Positions 9,392-16,971 of a stretch of 37,266 nucleotides of DNA are shown here, one piece after another. Position numbers and translations under genes: made by a program. Source of the stretch: CAZHVS01 sp964536015 (GTDB taxonomy: Bacteria; Bacteroidota; Ignavibacteria; Ignavibacteriales; Ignavibacteriaceae); NCBI GenBank assembly GCA_964536015.1, contig CAZHVS010000027.1, positions 1 to 37,266 of the forward strand, read 5' to 3'. The stretch's first letter is position 1. Each line of letters begins with the position of its first letter. Under the pieces are notes generated by a model. That model saw only the letters and a list, made by a program, of their open reading frames with translations, did no database searches and was not told the origin of the DNA.

Positions 9392-9712
9392 AGGAGGAAT
9401 GAAGTTACAAGCACTGAGTGGATGCCTGGATACCAGATGGCTACGCCTTTGTAAAGCGATATCCCCGGGGAGTGTAGACTGAGATCCGGGGGTCTAATCT
9501 GCAAGTGTAGCGAAGAGACACAACCTAGTAGCTACTGATAAAAATCAACAGAGTAACGGAAAGTAGTGGTGAGCGAAATCCGGAAAGCCTTGAAAAGCTA
9601 CCGGCCGGATGGCCCTCCAAGGCCTACCTGGCTGTATGGCGCGTGAACGCTACGTGTGGGTGGTCTCCACTCACGCGTAGCAGACCGCAGCAGGTATAGT
9701 CCTGACGCGCGC
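9392..9712 (+). rRNA. rnl_a: Large subunit rRNA, 5' part (rnl_a)
   Basis: GCACTGAGTGGATGCCTGG near 9410 matches the 23S 5' signature (...GGTGGATGCCTGG). Further domain I blocks follow: AAAATCAACAGAGTAACGG near 9541 and GTAGTGGTGAGCGAAATCC near 9563. The similarity ends soon after, where a 10-bp hairpin (GCTACG.GTG/CAC.CGTAGC, about 9649-9681) may close the fragment. A short LSU 5' fragment of roughly this size is known in Tetrahymena and Paramecium. Here it lies about 2.7 kb downstream of the rnl_b end, after the SSU gene, so the rRNA pieces are in permuted order. Confidence 0.92.
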
Positions 9713-9717
9713 TGTAG

Positions 9718-11883
9718 TTGGCATTGCCTTCAATCTTTAGAGACCTGTTATTTGACACAAAGCTATCCGGGCCTGTGAGGTATCAGCTAAACGCGCAGTG
9801 GCGTCCGAGCGAGGTTCGGTTCGACGCGGATCGCGGAATAGTGGCCGGAGAGCTGCTTGAGGAGAACCTGAGAGTAGACGAGTACTACTTCTTTAAAGAC
9901 TTCTTTGTGCTTACCTGGCCTTTCAGAAACCCGTCTAGACAGGTGTATACGTCTGAAAACGTAGCAGGGCTTAGCGCGCTGTTCGCTGCGTGATGCCGCG
10001 GTACGACTCGCTCCGAAATTAGCCGACGAAAAACCGAGGTGATGTGGTATTATATGGACGACGCCGACGCGCCTGACTACAAAGAGGGGGCCGAGATTAA
10101 AACATACCTAGCCCCAGGCACTGTGAACGCGTATGACCTGACTGACGTCGTGCAAAGAAAGGACGGGCGCCCTCAATACGAATTCGTCAAGTGAGCTGCT
10201 GAAACTAAAGAGGTTCTCGACGCAGTAGTTGGCGAGGTGCCGGCTGCTCGCATAGAGAGAACCCCCTCAACCCCAACCAATACGACCAACTTGACCCTAC
10301 GCTATAGGCGCAGAGCGTTTTATATAGGAATGCGCTCTACGCAGGGCAGGTGCCTTCTGTCCTTGACTAGCGGACTCTTCTTGCCTAACTATAAGGCGTA
10401 CACAAAGAGCAGGCAAGAGCGCAGGGCCGACCTTATTCTCTTACGTGGTATGAAGCATAAAGAAAAGAAAGACGCTAAAAAGCACGCTCAAAAGATAATA
10501 TGGAAGCGAAATAGGTACAGCTTTACTACGAAATTGTACATGCTTAAATACACTCGAAGGGTTATAAGCTACATGAGCCTAGGCAAAACTAGGCTATTCA
10601 TAAGAGGTTATCCGAGGCAGCTTAGGCGCCACCTGCGAGAGCTTATTTACGGCGGTCATCGCGTTGATCGCTTCGCCAGGCTGCGCCGATACTCCCCGGT
10701 TGAGCTATATTTTTTGAACAAGTACGCTCACGTTGAAACAGAGCGCGCTGTTAAAAAGCGAGTAAAGAAAAAGATAACGAGGCGCGGTAGGCGACGCTTC
10801 AGAATAAGAGTTAAAACAACGGCAAAGAAGCACCTAATTTCTACAGGAAAGCTTAAGAAAGTTAAATGGTTCCTGTCAACAGCTAACGCCGTGAAGGACG
10901 CTAGGGTTAAGTCCAGGCGCTACTTCAAGCCACTACAGCTGCTTAAAGCGGATAGACTAATGGGCCCGATTAGACGCGGGAAGTTCCTTAGAAAGTTCAA
11001 AAAAAGCAGGCATCGCAGAAAGAATCGTAGATATCATAGGCGCGTTGTGGCCAGAGCCCTCAAAAGGCGCGCTGGTACGCTAGCCGCTACCGGGGCCCAG
11101 TGGAGGTCTAGAATAAACAAGTACTACCTTAAGAGGCGCAGAATATTTATACCTAACCTATACAATCTTAGGCGAACGTTTAAGCACAACTGGTCTAATT
11201 TGTATGGCGGTAGAATAGGCGCTAGAGCTAAACGGGTTCTTTGGCCAAAGCACCGCATCGCGACTAGGAAGCTCAGACGCTTTAGGATGCGCCGCTACTG
11301 GAGGTTTGTACGCTACGCTAAATGGAGAATCTGAAGAGTGTGAAGACACCGTAAGTATTGGCGCCCTAGACGATTTATGTGGTGATATCAGCGTAAAGTT
11401 AAGCGCGTACTAATGCGGGGTGCCTTAAGAGCCAGGCGCCGCGCCATGAAAGCTAGCCAGCGTAGGTTGCGCGGTAGGCTTTACTCTATAAAGACCAGAG
11501 AGGGCGGAAACAACCCGCTTGACAAGAAGCCGAGAGAGCAGCTGTTCGACACGTGGTCCGACGCGATACGATGGGCGGTAAACAGCGAGCCGCTGGAAGT
11601 AGTCAAGGTAATAGACAAGATATTCGCGGAGGAGGTCCTAAATATACCGTTTGACAGAAACGCTTGGTACTACGACAAAAAAAAGGTTTCTGAGTATGTC
11701 ACGAAAAACATACGTGTTAAGCGTGGTAGGCCGTTTTATCAACAGGATTGATACGACGTGGTCACTGGTTATTGTAAGCTATACGCCAACTACCCAACCT
11801 TCTTATATATCGCGGCCTGCCTCTATGTCGCGGCCGTAGAAGGCTTGGGCGCGCTGGCTTATCTATGGTGGATCCTTCTTTAG
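9718..11883 (+). CDS. orf721, very large basic protein of unknown function
   Basis: With TGA as Trp, one uninterrupted frame runs 721 codons from TTG 9718 (directly after an in-frame TAG) to TAG 11881-11883. TGA codons occur at 9991, 10192, 11332, 11341, 11374 and 11749. Residues 1-170 are mixed to acidic. Residues ~190-590 are extremely Arg/Lys-rich with many Tyr/Trp. The last ~45 residues hold a hydrophobic segment ending AYLWWILL. No domain is recognised. The basic core suggests an rRNA-binding mitoribosome component, as seen for several ciliate ymf proteins, but that is inference. Alternatively two coupled genes are hidden in the one frame. Confidence 0.75.
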
Positions 11884-11905
11884 GCGTGCGCTAGCTAGGC
11901 GCTGT

Positions 11906-11977
11906 TGTGGGGTAGTTTAACGGTAGAATAGGGGACTTCAAATCCTCGGACGGCTGGTTCGACTCCACCCCCCGCAG
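11906..11977 (+). tRNA. trnW: tRNA-Trp (TCA), reads UGA
   Basis: The acceptor stem is TGTGGGG/CCCCGCA (11906-11912 with 11970-11976), including one T-G pair. The anticodon stem is GGGGA/TCCTC with loop CTTCAAA, giving anticodon TCA. The T arm is GCTGG/CCACC with loop TTCGACT and one mismatch. A UCA anticodon decodes both UGA and UGG, directly supporting the use of TGA as Trp in the protein genes. It lies 22 bases after orf721. Confidence 0.93.
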
Positions 11978-12637
11978 CAGCCTACAAAACGTAACGAGAG
12001 GCACATATAGCAGGTCGCGAATAGCTAGTAAACTGGGAACAGCCCTTATGGTCTAGGCGCTCTATAATACTTTACGCAGCCGCGCTCGGAGTAGCGCCGG
12101 CGCGGCCAAACGGTCTACGGCAGCAGTACACGCTGACTAAGCACTTTGCTTTGAAGTGCGCGACGCCCGAACTAGCCCGGGGGTCACTAGCTTTGTGAGT
12201 GCTGCTTAAGGCTTAAGTGGCCGCGGCGCGGCCTATACACAGCTGTTCTCTATATAACAAAGCGCGCGACAGGCTATTGAGAATTGGCGCCGACTACGCC
12301 GCTTGACAGCCCAGCTGCGTCACACGACAGCTCGGCATCGAGCACTAGTTTGTAAAAGATATCGACGCTTCGTCGTCGACCGGTGTGTAAGTCACATAAT
12401 ACTTTACCCGACGCCGCTGCGTGGCTAGCTGCTTTTACGCAGAAGCCGTGCTGGGCCAGGTGTGCTAGCTCACAACTTGAGTAGCCTGTACGCGTAAGGC
12501 TTGTGCGCAACGACTGGACGTCGCGCTACAGCCACGAAGGCCTCATACACACAGCAAGCACACAGCTTTCAGCTACCGGGTTGGCGGGCTCGCTAATGCG
12601 GGCGCGCATGAAGCAGCCGCTATCGCGCGCTGTATAG
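11978..12637. other. Long spacer after tRNA-Trp, no gene supported
   Basis: Stops (TAA/TAG) are dense in all three forward frames up to about 12470. One forward frame is then open from 12469 into the next gene but shows no motif. A reverse frame at 12274-12510 has no recognisable motif either. Small hairpins such as GCACTT/AAGTGC (about 12141-12159) are present. Apart from the left end, this is the only spacer of more than 300 bases in the window. It could hold a small RNA, a promoter or decayed sequence. Confidence 0.55.
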
Positions 12638-13036
12638 GTGCTCGATCAATGGACTATTTTAAAACGAGTAGAACTTTATTCAATCAACTGCCCCGTCACC
12701 TTACAGCGCGCGCTGAGATATTCAATATTTTCTCATCTAAGAGATTACCGCGCAAAGCAGGCGGCGTGCCATCTTGTATCGGGAAGCGTCGCATATAGCC
12801 TTGAGTTCTACGAAGCCTTACCATCAGCAGGAGCCGCTGGAAGGTTTATAAGACGACAGCCTATGGGCTCAGTACGCTTTGATTTCCGCGCCGCTCATCA
12901 ACTAGGGCACGTGCTTTCAATGGCGCCGCATTTAAGGACAGAGGTTTTATCAAGCTGCTGGCTAGCGCTAAGCGGCGATTCGGGCGATGAACGCTATAGA
13001 AAACACAACGCGCCGCTATTCGGTGTTCGCCTCTAG
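12638..13036 (+). CDS. orf132, unknown, possibly the N-terminal half of uS3
   Basis: The 132-codon frame starts at GTG 12638 immediately after an in-frame TAG and ends at TAG 13034-13036, overlapping rps3 by 50 bases in another frame. It is mixed hydrophilic with no membrane segment and contains LRYSIFSHLRDYRAKQAAC and SVRFDFRAAHQLGHVLSMAP. I do not recognise it. Its place directly before the uS3 C-terminal domain, and the known split of rps3 in some ciliates, make an rps3_a identity possible, but I see no KH-domain GxxG motif. A competing frame (open 12469-12799) overlaps it. Confidence 0.45.
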   Translation: MLDQWTILKRVELYSINCPVTLQRALRYSIFSHLRDYRAKQAACHLVSGSVAYSLEFYEALPSAGAAGRFIRRQPMGSVRFDFRAAHQLGHVLSMAPHLRTEVLSSCWLALSGDSGDERYRKHNAPLFGVRL

Positions 13037-13784
13037 GGACAGGCTGCTAACTACGGGCCTGTCAGCGCTTCGCGCATTGCGCTTAGCCCCATCAGCGGCG
13101 ACGCCTGTAAGCAAGGGCGGGCGCCGGCAGGACGCGATAATTCGAGTCGAGTCGAGGCGCGCGCTGCTCTCTTCTCCAAGGGTCGCTGCCGCAGTAGAGA
13201 TCGTCGGAAGCTCGCTCGGCGCGTCCACCCTTATAGCCGATCTAGAGCAGCTACTCGGTTGTCGAGTTATTTTTAACGCGTACTTAGCGCGCTTCGTGAC
13301 AGCCGGCGACTACGACTATGTTATTTACACCGCGCTAAGATCCAGGTTCCCAGACTACGACGATGACTTCGGTAGCAGCTTTGACATAATGTATAATGTT
13401 TTTAGACAGTTTATCTTTACAAAGGATCTTGACCTCGTTATGGATTACATGAAGTCGGTTTACGACTTTACGCATTTCCCGTTAACAGAGAGCCTGTTTC
13501 TAACCTTCTCTAAGATCTTTTCAGCCATGTGGGGCTTAGCTAATTATTTTTACGGGGCTAGCGGACTTTATATGGAGATAAGCGGTAAGCTTAGCCGCCA
13601 TCTATTAACAAAGGCTAGAACGGCTAAGCTGAGACTCGGCAAGACGCCGGCAGCATCGGTAAGCGTTAACGTTATATATAGGTATAGGCAGACCACGTCC
13701 GAAACGGGGGCCTACGGCCTGTCTGTTTGGTATTATACAAAGAGCCCGCTGGCTGCTAAGAACAAACGCGTGGAGGTAGAGTAG
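12987..13784 (+). CDS. rps3: Ribosomal protein uS3 (C-terminal domain)
   Basis: The frame is 265 codons from ATG 12987 to TAG 13782-13784; an in-frame TAA at 12969 bounds the start. The last ~70 residues match the uS3 C-terminal domain: LYMEISGKLSRHLLTKARTA, then SVNVIYRYRQTTSETGAYGL and SVWYY, aligning with the bacterial I.V.GR...EIART...GR.PL....D.....A.T..G..GVKVWI. Residues 70-180 are poorly conserved, and residues 1-65 are Arg/Ala-rich. uS3 sits at the mRNA entry of the small subunit. Ciliate mtDNA often splits rps3 in two; this would be the b part, with orf132 the candidate for the other half. Confidence 0.8.
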   Translation: MNAIENTTRRYSVFASRDRLLTTGLSALRALRLAPSAATPVSKGGRRQDAIIRVESRRALLSSPRVAAAVEIVGSSLGASTLIADLEQLLGCRVIFNAYLARFVTAGDYDYVIYTALRSRFPDYDDDFGSSFDIMYNVFRQFIFTKDLDLVMDYMKSVYDFTHFPLTESLFLTFSKIFSAMWGLANYFYGASGLYMEISGKLSRHLLTKARTAKLRLGKTPAASVSVNVIYRYRQTTSETGAYGLSVWYYTKSPLAAKNKRVEVE

Positions 13785-13791
13785 CGCTTCG

Positions 13792-14136
13792 TTGAGCGTA
13801 AGCTATGAATTTTTCCAGGCTATGCTGTATTGCTTTCTTTTCATTATGTTTACAAAGTCAGATAACGGCGTTACACTGCTTGTAGCGTCAGAGATGGCTT
13901 GGTGCTCTCTGTACGCAGCGCACGCGATACTTTCCGCGGCAACCGGCGTTTTTACATTGCTCGCGATGGCGCTTCCTATACTAACTCTCGCCTCTGCCGA
14001 CTGCGGCCTGTGGGTTCTGGCGCTTGTTTATTATAACCAGTCTTGCAAGGCGGCGTCGCACGACTTGTCGGGAAAGCCCCTTAAATTTTTATTTAGGACA
14101 GGACGCCTTATGCTCTCTAACCGCTTCGTCTTATAA
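13792..14136 (+). CDS. nad4L: NADH dehydrogenase subunit 4L
   Basis: These 114 codons from TTG 13792 to TAA 14134-14136 form three hydrophobic segments. The middle one carries a conserved-type Glu in VASEMAWCSLYAAH, like the ME/EL of ND4L. It is followed by TLLAMALPILTLASADCGLWVLALVYYN, matching the ND4L helix 3 pattern F.LTVAAAE.AIGLA.LV.Y. A basic ~30-residue tail follows. It overlaps nad6 by one base (TAATG), and the nad4L-nad6 order is as in bacterial nuo operons (K and J adjacent). It is part of the proton-pumping membrane arm. Confidence 0.82.
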   Translation: MSVSYEFFQAMLYCFLFIMFTKSDNGVTLLVASEMAWCSLYAAHAILSAATGVFTLLAMALPILTLASADCGLWVLALVYYNQSCKAASHDLSGKPLKFLFRTGRLMLSNRFVL

Positions 14137-14879
14137 TGCGCTTCCACATAATATTTAACGATACGGCGCTCGCCCAACTGGTGATGGTGTCGCTAGCTAT
14201 GTTAGCCGCAGTAAGTAGCAGCATCTACTCAATAACTACTCTGGCTGTTGCGTATCTTTTTACGGTAGCCGCGTGCCTAGTAACATCAGGGTTCCCTCTA
14301 GCCGGAATATTTATGCTACTGGCCGAGATACACGTAGTATACATAATATTCTGCCTATCTTTAAGCTGGGTGCGCTTCGATACGATCAGTTCTAGCAGCG
14401 TAGAGTCGTCGTCCACTCTTTATTATGGGGCAATCTCGCTCGCTATAGCAGCGCTAGTCCTGCTGTTCGGCCTGTCGTCTGCAAGCACGTCGTCGCTAAG
14501 TGTAACGTATATCGTATTGCTACTCGCGTCAGGCTCAGACTACACCTTATTTATACAAAAGGGCCTGGCTAGCATGCTTCCGCTACTCGCGTTCTCTTAC
14601 ACGCACCCGTTGCTTTACGAGTTTTTAACACTTAATGTTCTAATGTTTGTCGCATCTTACGTTTACTATAAACTGAGGGAGTCCCTACGAGAGGCGTCGG
14701 TCGAGTCCGCGTGCCCTGAGTCGCGTACAGCGCTTGAAGCACTAAAGGAAGCGTCTACGCCGATACGTTCGCAGAGCCAGGTAGAGCAGCTTGACGCGGA
14801 TACGGCGGTTAGGTGCTTTACGTGCGCTGAGGACACGGTAGAGGACGTAGCGTCAAGAAACTCAGATAGCTCTAAGTAG
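14136..14879 (+). CDS. nad6: NADH dehydrogenase subunit 6
   Basis: This is 247 codons from ATG 14136, sharing one base with the nad4L stop. Five hydrophobic helices span roughly residues 8-175. The region FPLAGIFMLLAEIHVVYIIFCLSL corresponds to the ND6 helix 3 segment (usually with G..EFL.....VYVGAV.VLF) that contains the pi-bulge. A hydrophilic, acidic tail of about 65 residues is longer than in typical ND6. Identification rests on helix pattern, position next to nad4L and the absence of another candidate. Its TAG stop is followed immediately and in the same frame by rpl14. Confidence 0.75.
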   Translation: MRFHIIFNDTALAQLVMVSLAMLAAVSSSIYSITTLAVAYLFTVAACLVTSGFPLAGIFMLLAEIHVVYIIFCLSLSWVRFDTISSSSVESSSTLYYGAISLAIAALVLLFGLSSASTSSLSVTYIVLLLASGSDYTLFIQKGLASMLPLLAFSYTHPLLYEFLTLNVLMFVASYVYYKLRESLREASVESACPESRTALEALKEASTPIRSQSQVEQLDADTAVRCFTCAEDTVEDVASRNSDSSK

Positions 14880-15272
14880 CTGCTACAGAAACTAACAGAC
14901 GTTAGGGTTACCGATAACACCGGAGTTTTAATAGCTAGGGTAATACAAGTATTCAGCGGTAGAAAGACGTACGCCAGGCTAGGAGGACTGGTTAGGCTAA
15001 CTACGCGAACTGTTAGGCGCCTGCGAAGAACAAAAAAGGTCTCAGCCGGCAGGGGTCGACGAATAATATTCCGTAAGCGGCGTAGGATGGCGTCTATCGT
15101 AAGAGTGCACAGAGCTATCAGCTACCTCGACGGAGCCGTGCTTAGATTTAGAGATAACGCTGTCGTTTTGTACAAAAAGAGAAAGCTTCTAAAGGGCAAA
15201 CGGTTTAGAGGCATCACGTCAAGGCGCGTGGGATACGAAAAATTGCTAAGGCGCTTTAAGCTATATATATAG
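14880..15272 (+). CDS. rpl14: Ribosomal protein uL14
   Basis: This is 130 codons ending at TAG 15270-15272. The N-terminus LLQKLTDVRVTDNTGVLIAR aligns with the uL14 start (MIQ..T.L.VADN(S/T)GA), placing the start at CTG 14880, directly after the nad6 TAG in the same frame. Later comes ASIVRVHRAISYLDGAVLRF followed by RDNAVVLYKK, matching VVR.KK...R.DGS.IRFD.NA.VL.N, and RGITSRRVGYE. uL14 lies at the subunit interface near the sarcin-ricin loop. A CTG start, or TAG readthrough from nad6, would be needed because no ATG, GTG or TTG fits. Confidence 0.93.
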   Translation: MLQKLTDVRVTDNTGVLIARVIQVFSGRKTYARLGGLVRLTTRTVRRLRRTKKVSAGRGRRIIFRKRRRMASIVRVHRAISYLDGAVLRFRDNAVVLYKKRKLLKGKRFRGITSRRVGYEKLLRRFKLYI

Positions 15273-15274
15273 CG

Positions 15275-16063
15275 ATGAGACGCAGCGCGTTACTAAAGAA
15301 GCTAGTCGTGGCCAAATATGTTATATCTAGTGGCAGGCACCAGGCCTACGGTGTATGAAGCAAGCACGCCTCGCTACACAGGCTGTCAGACATAAACGCG
15401 CTTGACGCTAGGCAGTCCGCGATGGCAACCGCGCTTTTTTATAAGCTGCGTCTTGAGCTTGAGCTGTACGCCGCTGAGCGCCGCGTAAGCTTACTCAATA
15501 GCGGCGACTCGCATTTGTGGCGTCGACTCTCGGTTTACAGAGCAGCGGCGAGAGAGGAGGCGCTGACAACAGCAAACGAAGCGCGCGCGCTGTATAAAAC
15601 ACTAATACGCTTCGGAGAGCTCGGGGCGTCTATCTGCTTCGCCGGAGCCGGGCGAGCGGCGGTCGAGAACGCCGCGTGTAGCTACTTCCTCGCGTCATGC
15701 GTTTCTGGAGGCACGTATGGCGACGCGTCCGCGCTAAGCAGTTATAGATCGCGAGACGACGCTGTATTGGCCAACTTAAACAGAATACGGCCTGACGTAC
15801 TAATACTCACGGACGAGGGCATGTCACCCAGCACGCTGTCGCGCGTATCGGCGGGAGACTACTTCATTATAGGCATCTCGTCTCGCGCGTTCTCAGCCGC
15901 TAACTACGACATAACGTGCTTAATCGATTCAGCTGCGCCGGAGTCTAAGCAGCTTTTTACAGAATTAGCCGTATCTGCTTTGATCAGGGGTCTTCGCAAA
16001 CGAGCCGAAAAGGCCGCACTGCGCAGAGTCTCGCTTCTTGAAGAAGCGTGGTCGCTCAGCTAG
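15275..16063 (+). CDS. rps2: Ribosomal protein uS2 (divergent)
   Basis: With one TGA as Trp, 262 codons run from ATG 15275, two bases after rpl14, to TAG 16061-16063. The core aligns with bacterial uS2 in order. LGASICFAGAGRAAVENAA matches G.ILFVGTK..A.......A. CVSGGTYGD stands where RWLGGMLTN lies. IRPDVLILTDEG matches LPDALFV.D. IIGISSRAF with YDITCLIDSAAPESKQLF matches GIP..AIVDTN...VDYVIPGNDDA. The N-terminal GVHFGH and WNPKM motifs are only faint. uS2 is not among the proteins I recall as annotated in ciliate mtDNA, so confirmation would be of interest. Confidence 0.7.
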
Positions 16064-16067
16064 TGCG

Positions 16068-16448
16068 TTGTTTGGCACCCAGGAGCTGTTCCTGTTGGTC
16101 CTATCAGCGTACACGCTGAGCCTGATCGTGTATGTAGCGTTTCACAATGCAGCTTACCGAAACGTTTACAAGCGCTTTAAGCAGTATCGTAGACAGCGCT
16201 ACGGGTTCTACGAGTGCGGATTCAGGCCTAAGCATGAAGTATCTGCTGAAATAAGCGTTTTCACCTACGTCATGCTAGCTCTCGTTGTATTGTATGACGT
16301 TGAGGGTGTATTCCTTCTATTTTTTGCAGCGTGTCTGGACGCACTGTCACTCGGGGACATCCTCGTTGTGCTTCTTTACGTTGCGTCCTTCCTGTGCGGG
16401 CTTCTTCTAGAGGTTGTTTATGGTAGCACGTCGTGGCAATTGTATTAA
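16068..16448 (+). CDS. nad3: NADH dehydrogenase subunit 3
   Basis: These 126 codons from TTG 16068 to TAA 16446-16448 have three membrane helices. The loop after helix 1 holds RYGFYECGFRPKHEVSAEIS, with the ND3 YECGF loop and its conserved Cys (about residue 50), followed by VFTYVMLALVVLYDVEGVFL matching F....LFI.FD.E..FL. The loop sits near the quinone cavity and changes with the active/deactive state in other complex I enzymes. An upstream in-frame TTG at 16038 would overlap rps2; 16068 gives a cleaner N-terminus. Confidence 0.93.
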   Translation: MFGTQELFLLVLSAYTLSLIVYVAFHNAAYRNVYKRFKQYRRQRYGFYECGFRPKHEVSAEISVFTYVMLALVVLYDVEGVFLLFFAACLDALSLGDILVVLLYVASFLCGLLLEVVYGSTSWQLY

Positions 16449-16449
16449 G

Positions 16450-16944
16450 GTGCTCTCGCTTCAAACGTCGTTGCACACGCTAGGATTAGCGATGTCTCCT
16501 AGACGTATTGCGCTTTTTGTGGCTACTGGGCTACCAGTCGCAGTATGCCACACGCGCTCTGCGCTATCGCTCTTTGTGCATGCCAGGCTAGCGACGCCGC
16601 TATTCAAAACAGGTCTCGTACTAGTTACATGCTACGACTCAGTCGAGACCGGGCAGTACGCTGTGTATGTACTCAATCTTTGCGGTGAGCGCCGAGCGGC
16701 AGTAATCGTACCTGTACAGAGACGCCTCGAGTCTATAAGTTCTCTATACGCGAACGCTTGCTGATATGAGCGAGAGGCGTCCGAGTTGTTTGGGATAACC
16801 CTGTCTGGCAGCGATGACACGCGTGGGCTTCTTCTAGCCTACAACAGCTCGTGCTCCCCGCTGCGCAAGGTATCGCCTACCGCCACGCGAGGCGTGCTGC
16901 AGTCCAGCCGTTCAGAGGCATCTCTGCGCTGATGTTCGGTTTAA
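16450..16944 (+). CDS. nad9: NADH dehydrogenase subunit 9 (NuoC family)
   Basis: This is 164 codons from GTG 16450, two bases after nad3, to TAA 16942-16944, crossing TGA codons at 16762 and 16930. The diagnostic signature WYEREASELFGITLSGSDDT leads to RGLL and PLRK, matching NuoC W.ERE..D.FGI.F..HPDLRR.L....F.G.PLRKD. The first W of the signature is encoded by TGA. The N-terminal half carries the alpha/beta fold residues VLVTCYDS and YAVYVLNL, while the C-terminus is shorter than usual. It is a peripheral-arm subunit that binds NAD7. Confidence 0.92.
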
Positions 16945-16971
16945 GTAGCGATGCGGAGCTTTTAGAGAGTT

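Noticed and set aside
12274..12510. Reverse-strand 78-codon frame in the long spacer
   Set aside because: No motif was found, all other genes are on the + strand, and a frame of this length is unremarkable at this base composition.
12469..12799. Forward frame overlapping orf132
   Set aside because: It has no clear start next to a stop, no recognisable motif, and competes with orf132, which starts right after a stop. Kept only as an alternative.
13041..13065. Shared 16-base string (GCTGCTAACTACGGGC) in rps3 and again near 23718 in orf334
   Set aside because: The match does not extend much further in either direction. A single 16-base match in 37 kb is compatible with chance and shared codon bias.
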